DNA from: Ulota crispa
Lineage: Eukaryota; Streptophyta; Bryopsida; Orthotrichales; Orthotrichaceae
DNA: 64,000 nt
Direction of reading: 5' to 3'
Assembly: GCA_963920765.1 (NCBI GenBank)
Contig: OY987242.1
Location: 28,296,002 to 28,360,001 of the forward strand
Positions 1 through 12,344 of the stretch are shown in pieces (positions within the stretch are counted from its first letter, which is position 1; the number at the start of each line of letters is the position of its first letter). The notes beneath the pieces were generated by a model. The model did no database searches and was not told the DNA's origin. It worked only from the letters and a program-made list of their open reading frames with translations. The position numbers and the translations under genes were made by a program.

Positions 1-2700
1 AAAAAAATTCCATCTAGTAATACATCTAAGGAAGAATTAAAAAACCCGAAACTCATGTTTTAATTCTAAGTGGTTTGTGCACTTTGAAAACTTGAAATCG
101 TGTCATTTTTAATCTAATATTTGTTCTTTTTAATGCTTATGAACCCAAAAAAAGTGGAAATTCTTTTTAATCCCTAAATGCCCAAGGCACCAAAATTTGG
201 TGTGAGTAAAATTTTAGGAAAATTTGAACCCTACTAAAGACAAAGATTTGATTGTTTTAAGGGTTTTTTATTTTTTATGAGAAGTTGCAAACTTAAATTG
301 GCCTCAAAATTTAGTTTTAATGTTCTCCATACCTTTTTCAATTGCTTTTGGTGGAAGCTAAACTACAAAGATACCTCTTGTGCACCAAATAGTGTGATGA
401 ATAGTGTCATTGCAAAGCCTATAACAAGCTGTCACTTTGAAAAAACAAGTGAAAAGAAAAGCATCAAGTTGAGAATAAAGTGAAGATTTTCCTTAGGCAC
501 TCTCTTAGGCAGTGAAGGCCCTTTTATTGAAATTTTGTTATCTAACAAAATGTAAATGTGATTTTGTGTTAATTTACTTGGAATGCTTTTGTTATATAGA
601 TTAGAATTCACTCATTGTTGAGTTCTCTTTCATTCACAATGGTTTTTGGTCAATAATTGGAGTTAAAACAATTATTTGTATTTGGTGGTAGCTCTTTGAC
701 AATTACATTGTAGGCTCATTTATGAAATTGTGATCATGGGTTTGGAAGGAGGGTCATTAGTTGTGAAGTAGCAACAACAAACCCTAAATCATCATAAGTG
801 GTTGTTTCCTATTTTTGTACACAAAAGTTGCCATTTTTTGCATTAGAAGTTTTGGGTAAGCTATAAACAAACCAATTTTTTTTCATACTCATCCACACTC
901 AATCACAAATACATATATTCAAATTGGCCTTTTTGGAGGTTTTTTAGTTGCACCATCTAAAAGCCTCGAAGCTCAACATCCCATAGGTATAATTTTGTTT
1001 TGATGTTTAATCCCTAAAACTCCTGTGAGTTTACATGCTCAAATGGCTTGGAATTAACCTCTTTCAAGAAATTGTTTAGTGGATCAAAATTTTGAAACTT
1101 TTTCAATAATTTAACCATAAAATTGATTTTTTCACTTACTTATGTACACCCTTTCAAAATTTTAGACTTTGTAAAGGCATACTTCATTAGATCATAACAT
1201 GCAAAATAGGTTCAAAACTTTTTGGAAGCTTCTTTAAAGTGTTAAATTTTTTTGGTTACCCAAATTGATATCTTCCACTCTATGAATTTTTTGTGCAATT
1301 TGAGTTTCTTGTAGAGCATGAAGTTGGCTATATGCCTCACAAATTTCATGGTCACTTGATGCTTGAAACATTATGGGAAAAAATTGGAAGCAAAAACTGC
1401 TTTGTTGAAATTGTCATTACAATAAGAAAATTTCACAATAGAGATTCTTATAGTAATAAATCTTAGTTACAATATTCATATGGTATAAACTCAGAGCATC
1501 AAGTTCTTGCTAAAGTAATTTTTTTCTAAAAGCAAAAGCAAAAATAGAAGTTATTACATAGTCAAGGAGAGTTGATTGCAAATTTTGCCCATTGACTAAG
1601 CCGTTGTAAAGTGCTTTGGAACACTTTGTGGGCATCACCCTTCCTCAATCCTTTTATTTTTGATTTTTCAAAGAGTGGTTGTGTTGGCACCTAAATTACA
1701 TATGGTACCATATCTCACTCAAAAATGATTCGATTCCAATTTTTTGGGAGGAATGCAAGATTTTTAATATGAGATCACACAACTTTATTTTCACAATCTT
1801 ATCTCAAGTATTTACGTGGAAAAGGCTTGCCCCAACTTCCAAAAAGCCCAAAGTAGGCTCCCTAGTCCTTGAGGAGTTAATAATGATCATACAAGGTAGG
1901 GAAAATTTCCTTGACAAAAGTTTGCCTATATCTCAACCTCAAACTTTGACTGGCTATTGTAACACTAGAAGATTTTAGTGAAAAATGGATTATACCACCA
2001 AATTCTTCCCCAGCTAATCACCAAGTTCACCAAAATTTGGATGAAGTTTAGTTATATATGTAGACTTTATGAATGAACATGCATGCATCATAAATTCCGT
2101 CCAAATTTTCCTTACTTGCTTAAATCCCACAGCTTGTATTGCTCTACCATCAAAAATACAAAATAACAAACCTTGATGCAAGGACAATTAAAAAACTTTA
2201 AAACTGCCTTCTAAAAACAAGAAAAACAACCTTGGGCATTTAGGAGTTAACGGAAACCATACCCAAATTCTTAACTTTAGAGTAATGCAAGCATTGATTA
2301 ATTTCCAATCTTCTGTAAGTTGTGGCAATGTGGTGATGAAATCTTGGGGATTAAGGGAGAAGCACCCAAATGTGATACTTACCTCAAATGTGGTAATCTG
2401 GAGGGTCTTTTGAGAGTGTAATGGCATGTGCTTGTTAGGAAATGGGTACAGATTTAAGCAAATTTGTTTTTGGAATTTTCTGAGATCGTATGAATATATT
2501 ATGAATTATTGAAGGTAACTCCCTAGATTCACCTATTGTGGACACCATGAATGCTAAAGTCTGAGCGTTGAGCGTTGAGCTATGAGTGGTGAGCAGTGGT
2601 CAATGTTTATGATACAAATTGCAAATTAGAAATGACATTATAGTACTTTAATAATTATCACAAGTAGTCCTAAATGTTATCAAAATGGATGTATTGTTGA
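1..2700. other. Gene-free AT-rich stretch
   Basis: No open frame with recognisable protein features, no RNA gene and no repeat boundary is visible here. The short open frames lack motifs and look like chance frames in AT-rich DNA. Confidence 0.5.
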
Positions 2701-2750
2701 GGATGAACTTCAAAAATCATCCACTGCATTGAACATTCGAAGAATCAATA

Positions 2751-2868
2751 TGGATGAATGAAAGTGAAAATGGATGAATGGAAGTGAAAATGGATGAATG
2801 AAAGTGAATATGGATGAATGAAAGTGAATATGGATGAATGGAAGTTAATATGGATGAATGAAAATAAA
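2751..2868. repeat. 20-bp tandem repeat, six copies
   Basis: Copies start at 2751, 2771, 2791, 2811, 2831 and 2851. The unit is TGGATGAATGAAAGTGAAAA with single-base variants. A related TGGATGAATG motif recurs loosely around 21,230-21,320. Confidence 0.9.
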
Positions 2869-3206
2869 AGGGAGAAATATAGGGCAGTGGTAATGTGATT
2901 TTAGAGGGTGAGGTGTTAAAGGAGAATGATAGAACATTACACTTTTCGTAAAAGTTATTATTAGGAACAAGGTCGCAAAGGCACAAACTTATACAAGGAA
3001 AACAAATCTAATTTAAAGAATTGTGTTGAATGGGAACTTTGAATGGGGGTCTAGTTCAAATACTTTATGTAGAATTTTTCAAAAACCCAATAGATAAGGT
3101 TGGCAATGTTCAAACTTTGTTGTCAATAGTTATAGGACAAGTCACATTGCTAATCTCTAATAGGCATGTAAGCCAAAGAAATTATTCTCTTTGTAATGTT
3201 TAGGTG

Positions 3207-3592
3207 CAACAGAGATGAATAATAAACATCTTGTGATCTTGGAAAACTTCTAGAGTCTTAGGTTTAGGGCATTTTGCAAACAAAAGATTGCACATTAAAT
3301 CATGTGGTTTAAAGAGCCATAGCATGTCTACCTTAAGAAATTTTTAGATACAATAGAATTGAATAATAAACTTCTTGTGATCTTGGAACACTTCTAGAGT
3401 GTCAAGTTAGTGCATTTAGCAAACAAGAGATTGCACATTAAATCATGTGTTTTAAAGAGCCATAGCATGTTTACTTTAAGAAATTTTTAGGAACAATAGA
3501 ATTGAATAATAAACATCTGATTATCCTAAAAAACTTCAATAGTTTTAAGTCATCACATTTGGCAAACAAGCAAATGCACAATAAATTATGAC
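3207..3592. repeat. ~143-bp tandem repeat, about 2.7 copies
   Basis: The phrase GAATAATAAAC recurs at 3217, 3361 and 3504, followed each time by a similar ~140-bp sequence including a CACATTAAATCATGTG-like segment and AAGAAATTTTTAG. The third copy is shorter and more diverged. No coding function is visible. Confidence 0.8.
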
Positions 3593-4558
3593 CGGGACCA
3601 CCCAATTTATAGTCATTTAATGATTATACTGAAATTCATTAACTTCACCCTTGAACATATTGAGCAATTTTGGATAGAAAACCAGGCGTTGATGCACTAA
3701 TATTTTCACAACTATAAAGCTAGGCTCATTTGACACGATTTCATCATTTGCACATTTACTTAGGCTGTTGGTGGACCCTATTTGGAACTTGAAGGGATAC
3801 AGAGGGGAGTCCAATGAAAGCATGAACAGACAATCAGCCACCTCGGAATCTGAGGAGGCCTGATGAAGACATAAGCTCTGCATGAAAGTAGCCTTAAACA
3901 TGATTTGCTGTTGTACAAGTGAGAGCAAATGTGTGGCAAACATAAACATGCATCTAGAATAAATAAAATTATAACAACTGAGGTCTAGTATACTAGATCC
4001 TTAAGGAAATATAGAAAAATGGATTAACTTACACAATCAATTTCAGCATGTCAAGGGCCTTTTTGGAACCTGGAGGCACCAATATGAATTACAGCAAATC
4101 TGTAAAGCACCGTAGAACCTCCTTAGAATCCAAGGAGGATTTTATTTCACCTGGGGGTGTTCATTTATATTTAATTATATGGGGTTTGAATATTTATATT
4201 ATGATTTTAAGGGTCTACAGTTCTCTTAAGTAGGAGATGCTAACCTATAGGTTTCCTACCTTAATCATTCAATTTCAATTCAGAAAGATTGGTGCTTGAA
4301 TAAGAAAGTTCAACCTAAAGCACAAATTAAACTGTTATAATCAAGGATAATATATATGATGGTAGTTAATTGAAAGCTCTTGCATGCTTCCTAACAAACA
4401 TCTGTACTTGTAGTTTATATAGTAAAAGAGAAATGGAAAGAGAGTAATGGGTAAACAGACATGATCAATTTAAACGCAAAATAGGAAACTTTGATAACAT
4501 ACAAAAAGAAATCGATAAGATCGGGAAGCACATGGGCTGAATTACAATGGTTCCCTAT

Positions 4559-4750
4559 CTAGCATGACCCTCCATAGCTAGAAGTAGATAACTTTGGGTC
4601 CGGATTTGCCTTTGGGCTACCTTCAACTGCATCTAGCTCAATATACTGTAGAACACTTAACAAGTACCTAAGTCCATTCTCAAGCACTCTAAATGGGTCT
4701 TGCTCGGGGTTGTAGCCGGAGGAGCATTATAACTTGGAATTACCCAAGTT
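4559..4750 (-). pseudogene. Terminal exon of the ParB/methyltransferase-like pseudogene
   Basis: A minus-strand frame reads SGYNPEQDPFRVLENGLRYL and continues acidic and proline-rich to a TAG at 4559-4561. One internal TAA (Gln-type) lies near its start. The 5' boundary is uncertain; several AG acceptors lie between 4740 and 4790. It follows the motif-I exon by about 130 bp and looks like an acidic C-terminal tail. Confidence 0.4.
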
Positions 4751-4874
4751 TCTGGTGAGCTGCTAACCAAATCTAGAAGCTTGCAAGAAAGATTGTAAAG
4801 TGTTAAAAAAGCTAAGACGCTGAAAATTTGCTAGCAATTTACAAATTGATTAATCTTAAACTCAATGCACTTAC

Positions 4875-5082
4875 ATACTAAATCGACTCTTGGGAGCATT
4901 TTTAACAGGAATGTCGAACTCCTCTTTGCTTGAAGAAACAATCCTTTTGCGCTTCATCTTCCCTGAACTACCAATCAATGACCTTGGTATCAAATGTTTC
5001 AAGACACCTTCAAAAATCTCTGAGTTGGACTCAAGAGCAATGATATGTTGACCACTGCATTGACAAGCATGAATGCTGCCAC
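4875..5082 (-). pseudogene. Exon with methyltransferase motif-I-like segment
   Basis: The exon is bounded by a good acceptor (ATTACCAG before 5082) and a strong donor (GTAAGT after 4875). It reads GGSIHACQCSGQHIIALES, then a helix-like stretch ending in a basic KMKRKR patch. The pattern Gly-Gly-Ser, short spacer, Gly, hydrophobic strand, Leu-Glu-Ser matches motif I and the following acidic residue of beta-class amino-methyltransferases (AdoMet binding). The KMKRKR patch could be a nuclear localisation signal. It has no stop in frame and is the best preserved exon. Confidence 0.5.
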
Positions 5083-5939
5083 CTGGTAATCAAATAAAAT
5101 CAATCAAAGAAGTATGTAACTCTAGATCTCTGTTAGAACGTGCAGTAATTTGGCACATTAACATAAAGAGCAAAAGGGTCCAGGATTTGTTCATTATAAG
5201 CACATTTATGAAATCCTCAAGATCCATTCACTACAATGCTTGATTCATGAGAAGGCAGGGCTGAAGCATACATATAAGGAAGAAGACCTTAGGCAGTACA
5301 ACTTGAAACAAAATACTCACAGTCAGTTGTTGGGAAGGAGATCGATCTAATTACATGGAATGAATTTTATCACAAATACTTGTAGACGGGTGGCAGTCAA
5401 ACACAACATCATTGGGCCTTGAAAAGCTCATAATTAGAAGTTGCAAGAATAGTGTATCTTTCTCTCAAGCCCCACGCCATGGCACATCACCTCTCATTAG
5501 CTGATTATTGGCATGTAGAAAGTTCTGCACAAGTCCTTCACCTCCATAATTATATAAGTTATAATATGGGATTAGACTTCAAGCTCATAGCAATCTTTTG
5601 AAGTTTGAAAGCAATGGATTGATTGGAAAGGTAGTTACATGAAATGCACAAATGTTACTCATGCTTGAACTTTTCATGAACTCATATATGGATTTTCAGG
5701 AATGCAGTTAGGGCATACAAATACTTGCCAAAAATGGTGGTGTCAAGGCCGCTGGCCTCTCTATTGTTGTTGATGGAGAACTTTGATTCTATGGTCACTT
5801 TATTCAGCAGCATTCGAACGAAGATATAGATCCAAAAGCACTTAGTCTGCAGTTTAGGGTTGGACGTCGGTAAGTAAATTAGAAAGAGCCACAATTTGAA
5901 GAACCTTAAAACAAATTCTTGAAATACTAATTGTTTGGT

Positions 5940-6279
5940 TGTTGTCGCTGTAGGAAGTGAGAAAAAGATCATTTACGTCCCATAACTCCTTCAAGCATTT
6001 GTAACTGTATTCTTTGGCCTATTTCTTAATACTCTATTTGATGGTAGGATCTTCTGGTACAAACAGCAGCACTGCCCCATCATTGTGCAATGTCCCATTT
6101 GCAAAATCAAACACATGCTCGCCAAATAGTAGATACTCAATGTTCCAATATGAGACTGACAAAGGCGGGTAAGATACATCTGGCACGCTAAAGCCGTCTA
6201 GTACATTGCCAATGATAAGGTCTAGGCAAGCATTGCTACTGTGCATTCCTCCTAGGCTTTGTGGTTGTCCCTTCCTAGC
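5940..6279 (-). pseudogene. Exon with methyltransferase motif-IV-like region
   Basis: The acceptor is TTTTAG before 6279; the 3' limit near 5940 is uncertain. The frame reads NACLDLIIGNVLDG, SYPPLSVSYWNIEYL, then DGAVLLFVPEDPTI. The hydrophobic strand followed by a loop, a helix and a second strand resembles the motif-IV neighbourhood of amino-methyltransferases (strand, D/N-P-P-Y loop, helix, GG-type strand), but no canonical DPPY is present. Two TAG codons interrupt the frame. An overlapping frame at 6179-5991 is a shadow. Confidence 0.4.
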
Positions 6280-6385
6280 CTAAAACAGAAAGAGTTCATT
6301 GAGTTAGAATTTTTTAGTGCAATGGTGTTATTTTGAGAGAGTGAAGGAGTAAGGTTTAGGGTCAATATAATCAAATCTACCTTAC

Positions 6386-7061
6386 CTTCTTAGCAAAGTC
6401 TAGCATTTGTAGCTATTCATCGGGCTGCCTCTTAGTCTTGGCACGATAATCAATGGCCTTTCAAATTGAGTACTCCATGATTAATGGGGTTGGTGTGAAT
6501 CCTGGAGTCTCTGTTGCAAGGGACGCTACGACCTTCCACTGTGAAGGTACAAACTTGGGCATCTGCTCTAAAGCTTAGATTGGGGCCTCCTCCTCATATG
6601 CAAATTCATTGGGAGCACTCGCAGCAGGTGACAAAGCAGAGCTCACGCTTGCTGCGGCTTGCCGCGTGCTTATTTATCTTTGATGAATTGGAGTCCTCTT
6701 TCTTATCACCTTCTTTTTTGGCTGACTTGTCCCTGTAGTAGTCTAAACCTGCTCGCCTTGTACCTCTTGAATATCTTGTACATCTAGTGCCTTTTGCACC
6801 TCCTGCGCCCCTTCCCCGTCAGAGGCAGCTGCATATTCTGGGTAAGCAACCTTCTTCTCCTCTTCTTCAATTGTAGCAACATAATTCTTCCGACATTCCA
6901 AGTACCAGGGACATGCCAAGATCTCTGTTTGACTATAGGTTTGAAATTGGGAATCTATAAAGATGCACATATCTAAAGACTTGTCTGTCCACACTTCAAA
7001 CATTTTTGGCTCATCACGTCTGATGATGCCTTTTTTACTGACCAATTTCCGATGAAAGTAC
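6386..7061 (-). pseudogene. Long middle exon of the ParB/methyltransferase-like pseudogene
   Basis: Acceptor ACTTCAG before 7061, donor GTAAGG after 6386. About 225 codons stay in one frame, starting YFHRKLVSKKGIIRRDEPKM and running through a Glu-rich linker (EEEEKK, then a VQ-rich stretch) to DFAKK. Five in-frame stops (TAG, TAA, TAA, TGA, TAG) each sit where Gln, Arg or Trp is one transition away. No frameshift is needed. Function of this middle part is unknown. Confidence 0.5.
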
Positions 7062-7190
7062 CTGAAGTCCAATAAGGTATTACTTGGTTCAACAATGATA
7101 GATTTGAAAGGATGAAATAAATAATATAATGGGCACAATCTCTTCTAAGATATTAGAATAGCAAGACTTGCAAAATAATATTGATGTTAC

Positions 7191-7481
7191 TTGTAAACAA
7201 TTTGCTGCATAGCCATCTCTGTGCCATCTTGTGTCAAGAACTCTTTGGTGCGGTCGTAGGTTGCGTTCTTCCCAAAAAAGGTGTTGTATGCATTGTCATA
7301 CAGCGGTATACGATGTCGCTCTACATACGGGCCAATTTGGTCCAAAGAGTTGTCTGCTGCCCAATTAATGACAATCTCCTCATTGATCAATGTTGAGTTC
7401 ACCAATACACTAGAATGCTCTTCAAACTGTACACCATACTCAATGTTCAAAGAGAGCATACACAAGTACACCATTCCTATT
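7191..7481 (-). pseudogene. Exon, unknown domain, ParB/methyltransferase-like pseudogene
   Basis: The frame reads MVYLCMLSLNIEYGVQFEEH and continues to EMAMQQIVY without a stop. Acceptor GTCTAG before 7481, donor GTAACA after 7191. It contains a polar segment ending FFGKNATYDRTKEFL. I do not recognise a domain. Membership in the gene rests on strand, spacing and splice sites. Confidence 0.4.
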
Positions 7482-7686
7482 CTAGACCAATATTAGAATT
7501 TAGATAAAAATATTAGTTAAAAGAAAGTGTGCTGCATGTAAATCCAGAAATCATAATGAGCAACAGCTGTGATTAGACTGAACCAAATTGTGGGAACAAA
7601 TGAATTGATAAGGATAAATCATGTACTTTTTTCAAAAAAATAGAGGCAGTACAAGAAATGAACAAGTTCGTATGTAAAAATTGCAC

Positions 7687-7897
7687 CTTAGCCCAAAATA
7701 CCGCCTTGTGTAGCCACTGCTTGATCTTATCCTTTGTTGCAGTAGGATGCAAGAATTTCAAGGCTATGCGGCTAAGTAAAGGAGAGTTCCAAATGGATAA
7801 CCACCTAGCTTTGTAAATGCCAAGCATACAAGCTCCAGATATTATCTGAAGCTTTTCAAGCGTCATGTCCAGTTTCTCATGGATTTCCCTGTGTTTC
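7687..7897 (-). pseudogene. Helical exon, ParB/methyltransferase-like pseudogene
   Basis: Acceptor AAATAAG before 7897, donor GTGCAA after 7687. It encodes KHREIHEKLDMTLEKLQIIS followed by ARWLSIWNSPLLSRIALKFL and ends in FWAKV; all appears alpha-helical. No stop in frame. The upstream intron of about 2.8 kb holds the 95-bp tandem array. Confidence 0.45.
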
Positions 7898-8944
7898 CTT
7901 ATTTGCATAAAAAGTGAAATGGTAAATGAGAAATTCAGTACATAGTTCTGTCCACTAGTATTCAACATGACCTCTATCTAAAGAGTTGAGGTAGCAACCC
8001 CAACAATCTTGGGGTTGGAGTATAATGGCCGGGTAAGCACTAGCAAGCCAATCACACTCCTAAATTAATTAAAATCAGTCGAATGCCTCTGGTAGCAGCT
8101 TCCTCGGAATCCGAGGAGGCTACTTATTACAACTATTGGGCTGTGCTTTGTTCGACATCCTTCAATATAGAAACAAAATAAAAAACCAAGGATTGGTCTA
8201 GGTTCTGAGAAAAGTAGCGAGATATTAAAACGCAATTTGTTTTGAATTTCTAAAGCTACAAAGTTGACATCTCATGTGAATCAACAAAGCCTATTGAGAT
8301 TCTAGGAGTTTTTGTGTCATTACTTAAGTTTTGATATGGTTGAAATGAGCATCTACAAAATCACATTCAAGCTGACTTTATCATTCCAGGTTCCAACATG
8401 TGTATACAGGGTCTCAACTTGATTCCAACTACATGTAGTAGAATTAAAACAATGTCAGGGCATGGGAACGTTGGCAGCCTCCTTGGAATCCGAGGAGGTT
8501 GCCTTTAAAACTAAAATGACTTAGAACTTTGGCCTCTAGGTTCTAATAAGGCTTTGGAAGGAACACTTTACATTCTGTTATGACGACTTTGGAGGCCTAC
8601 TGACAGAATCACTGTGCTCTAGTGAAGGTTAAGCCAAACCATCAAAAGCGTTTTTTATACAAATCCAGCTCAAAATTTGGAAGAACAATGCGTTTAAGGA
8701 ATCAAAACGGTCAATTCAAGAAAACTCTAGGATCCAATCAGGGCATCCAACCAATAGTTTGCATTTTGATTTTATCAAAATGTGATGCCTCAAACATCAT
8801 TCCTGCACTCCAAGTGATTATAAACTGGATAATTGACGTGTTTTAAATGTTATTCTTCCTTCTAGGCTTGCATATCATTGTATAAAAGACAAGGTGCCTA
8901 AAAATACTTAAAACTAGTTAAGTTTTGCATAAACAGTAGAATTG

Positions 8945-10060
8945 GTACCAGGCTTATACCAGCCTCTTAGGTTCCAAGCTAGTGAAAGAAGGGCTAGTCT
9001 GGAATTTGTAAAATCAAGTTAAAAATAACCAACATATTGATTACTTGGCCTTCAACCTGCTCCCAGGTTCCAACCTAGGGTCTTGAAGGTCAATTGGGAA
9101 TCTGATTAATCAACTGAAACTAGGACAACAAAATGGAATTTTGTCCTTCAACATGCTCTCAAGTTTTGACCTAGTATCTAGAAAGCAATGTTCAAATCTG
9201 TATTTCAATTGAAACTAAGATACAAATTCAAAACTAGTCATTAAACATGCTCCTAGGTTCCAACCTAGTGTATCAAAGGCAAACTTGGAATTTGATTTAT
9301 CAACTAAAATTTAGACAACAAATTGTTTACCGGACCCTCAACTTGCTCTTAGGTTCCGACCTAGTGTCCAAAAGGTATAGTTCAAATCTGTTTTATCTAG
9401 TGAAACTAAGACACAAATTTGAAACTGGTCTTTTAACATGCTCCCAAGTTCTGACCTAGTGTATCAAAGGCAAATTTAGAATCTCATTTATCAACTAAAA
9501 TTAAGGCAACAGATTGTTTATTGGACCCTCGACCTGTTCTTAGGTTCTGACCTAGTCTCAAGAAGGCAAAGTTTGAATCTGCTTTATCAACTAAAACTAA
9601 GACACAAAATCAAAGCTAGTCTTTGAATATGATCTCAGGTTCCGACCTAGGGTCATGAAGGCAATGTTTGAATCTGTTTTGTGAACTGAAACTAGGACAA
9701 CAAATTGGAAACCAATCCTTCAACAAACTCCCTGGTTCCAACCTAGTGTTCCCATGGCAAGCTTGGAATCTAATTTGACGTCTAAAATTTGGACAAACGA
9801 TTCATTATTGGACCCTCAACTTGCTTTCAAGTTTTGAGCTTGGCTCTCCAAGGCCAGTTTGGAATCTATTTTAACTAGTTAAACTCAAAGAATAATTTGA
9901 TTTCTAGACCAAAATCCTGCTCTAAGCTTCCAAAATACATTTTTAGGACAATTTTGGAATATAATTTGTCAAGAGAAACTCAAAATTTGGATTCAATTAC
10001 GGACCTACATCCTGCCCTAACGTTTTAATCTATGATCATGAAGGTCAACATAGGATCAGA
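8945..10060. repeat. ~95-bp tandem array, about 11-12 degenerate copies
   Basis: The core (TGCTCCCAGGTTCCAACCTAG and variants) recurs near 9058, 9154, 9247, 9342, 9438, 9534, 9628, 9725 and 9821, each followed by a GAAGGC..TTTGAATCTG-type segment and an AACTAAAACTAAGACA-type segment. The core contains the palindrome AGGTTCCAACCT. The array lies inside an intron of the minus-strand ParB/methyltransferase-like pseudogene. No long coding frame. Confidence 0.85.
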
Positions 10061-10722
10061 AATAGTTTTGGGTGATTGGGGTTCTATATGTTTTTGTCAA
10101 TATTAATGGAATACTGGTCACTAGTTGTTTGTAATGTGAAATAGGTCTAAGGAATTATTAAGATATTACTGATTCTACAGAGGGTCACTATTTGCATACT
10201 TAGTTCCCAGCTAAGTATACATGTCCACTTTTTGAAAGTGTGAATCACTGAATTACAAAAATTATTTACCATCTCAAGTTTTGGTTATGAATTGATTGGT
10301 TTGACTAAGGAATAAGCTATTCAACTACATACTGATTTGATAGAATGGATGTGTGGACTTCATATTTGCATAACAAAATTGAACTCACCATTAGGTTTGA
10401 CTTCCAAATCTAAGAAGGTAATGTTGCATGATTATAAGTGACTCTAGGCCTCACACATTACTTGAAACATTTTATGACCAGCCCTTTGTAGTCTAATATT
10501 GTGTGTAAAATGACCCAAGCAATAAACTTGTCAAAAAACTTATGTGACATGTGGTCCTATATCCAATTTATATTCTACTAATTACCTTTTGGGTGTAACC
10601 TAGTTTTGAGTTGCAGCCAAGTCATCAGAAGCACGTTTTATAAAACAGGTTTGCATTAATTAGATGAAACCAAGAGACAAAATGTTAAGTAAACTAAAGT
10701 CATTGGACTAGGTATATTGTAC

Positions 10723-10917
10723 CTCCTCCAACCACCTCGCTCCATGCTTTGGATTTGCCACGTCGACAATCTTATCAAAGTCAATCTTGAAGTACTTAAC
10801 TCTGGCTGCCGTTGCAACTGCCATGGCATTGTGAAAACCAATTGTTGTCTGATCCTCTAGTTTCACACTCTTTCAATATGAAACCGCGGCCTCGTTGGCG
10901 GCTGCAGTGACCTCTTG
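10723..10917 (-). pseudogene. Exon, ParB/methyltransferase-like pseudogene
   Basis: Acceptor TTGTAG before 10,917, donor GTACAA after 10,723. The frame reads QEVTAAANEAAVSY, a TGA, then KSVKLEDQTTIGFHNAMAVA and ends ANPKHGARWLEE. The TGA is one C-to-T change from CGA or one G-to-A from TGG. Confidence 0.5.
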
Positions 10918-11009
10918 CTACAACAACCACCATCAAAAGTTAACATGGACTCATTCTAACATTGAAAAACTGCACTCCATACAATGCACCAAAGCTGAAT
11001 ACGGCTTAC

Positions 11010-11295
11010 TCTGTGCAAGAAGCGAATAAAGACTTCAGCAGTCAGGGATGCCATGGAAGTGGCTTTAACTTCCGATTTTGACAAATATAGTACTCTTTAG
11101 CAGTGAGGAGCGCCTTGAAACCCTTGAGTTTGAGCGACCCGTAAGTATTGACTTTGTAAATGCAATGGACAAGGTTGGTCGTGACGTGCCCATATTTAGT
11201 AGAACTAAAGAGGAAAAACCACTTAACAAGATCAATGGTAACTTCACATGTGTAGTATGCGTTGCTTAATGTAACTAACCAAGCAGCTACTAGTT
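11010..11295 (-). pseudogene. Exon, ParB/methyltransferase-like pseudogene
   Basis: The frame reads VAAWLVTLSNAYYTCEVTID and KWFFLFSSTKYGHVTTNLVH, then a TGA near 11,047 and LLKSLFASCTE to a GTAAGC donor after 11,010. The acceptor is probably the CTAGTAG near 11,296. Domain unknown. Confidence 0.45.
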
Positions 11296-11432
11296 GATGA
11301 GATTTTGTCTTTCCAAAACTATTTGACCAAACATATACATAAAACTTGAAGCTAATTGCACCTTTCAAAAGTACCTTAAAACACATTCAATACAATCCAT
11401 TTGATTCTAGTTGGAGGATATGGAATACTCAC

Positions 11433-12002
11433 CGATTCACATTGTTCATAGCGTGCATTGCTAATGCGGCGCAGCCCTTAGTGTCTAGAACAATGCACTC
11501 AAGCCAGAAGTGCCATGCGCATTCCGTGCTCTTCAATTTCTAGATGGAACTGGTCCATGCTGCTAACAGATGATTGCCGTCCCAAACGGAGAACATCAAA
11601 CCGCTGAGACACTTTCTATAGGGATGGCTCAAGAGCTGAAGCTCAAACCTCTCATTTTCAATGACCCAAAGTGAATCCCACGATTTCACTATGTCATCTG
11701 TCACTAACTGAGTCTGGCCTTGGTCATTGTAGGGTGACAGAAACATCACCCTACTTCCTTTGCTATAGCCATGCGCAAAAGTGCTCTCTAGAGCAGTGAC
11801 GTCCTTCTCAAGCACTGGCCTCACTAATGGCAAAGATAGCATCCTACACAGTGGAATGGCGAACTTCGTTGAATTTGCAGGCTTAAATCAAATTGACTTG
11901 AGTACGCTATTGTAGTCAAGCGAGGAGTCCAGCCAAAACTTGTCAATCGCTTTGTCTTGTGTTAACTTTTCAATCTCCATGTTCTTGTCCTCACTTGGAC
12001 CC
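11433..12002 (-). pseudogene. Exon with ParB/sulfiredoxin-like domain
   Basis: Acceptor TTTGCAG before 12,002 and donor GTGAGT after 11,433 bound a 570-bp exon in one frame, with a TGA near 11,888 and a TAG near 11,540. It reads RPVLEKDVTALESTFAHGYS, GSRVMFLSPYNDQGQT, then MFSVWDGNHLLAAW. The pattern of a P-V strand, helix, GY, strand and a D-G-N-H loop followed by a helix resembles the ParB/sulfiredoxin fold, in which the G-x-H-R or DGNHR loop binds nucleotide or phosphate. Here Arg of that loop is Leu. The exon ends LDTKGCAALAMHAMNNVNR. Confidence 0.5.
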
Positions 12003-12344
12003 TGCAAACATGGAAGAATGTTACAAGTGTTAAATGCATAGCAATTGAAGTGTTTTGATTTTGTTGTCTGCTTTCTACTAAATAATTTAGATAGACGTTG
12101 ATTATGTAATAGCTTGAATGATTGATTGTAAATGCTTAACGTTGTTCTCTGCAAATGGTGAACCCTAATTTGGAAAGTATTTTGATTCGGTTTGATTGCA
12201 TTAATGCAAATTAGATGCTCATACCATGTAAGCCCTTATTGTTTGTTGGAGGTAACATAGTACTGTTGCACTATATGCTTCAGCAGATTCAGCGAAAAGT
12301 TCTACAAGCTTGTGAACGATTTTAGTAAATCAAGTTTGTAGGGT

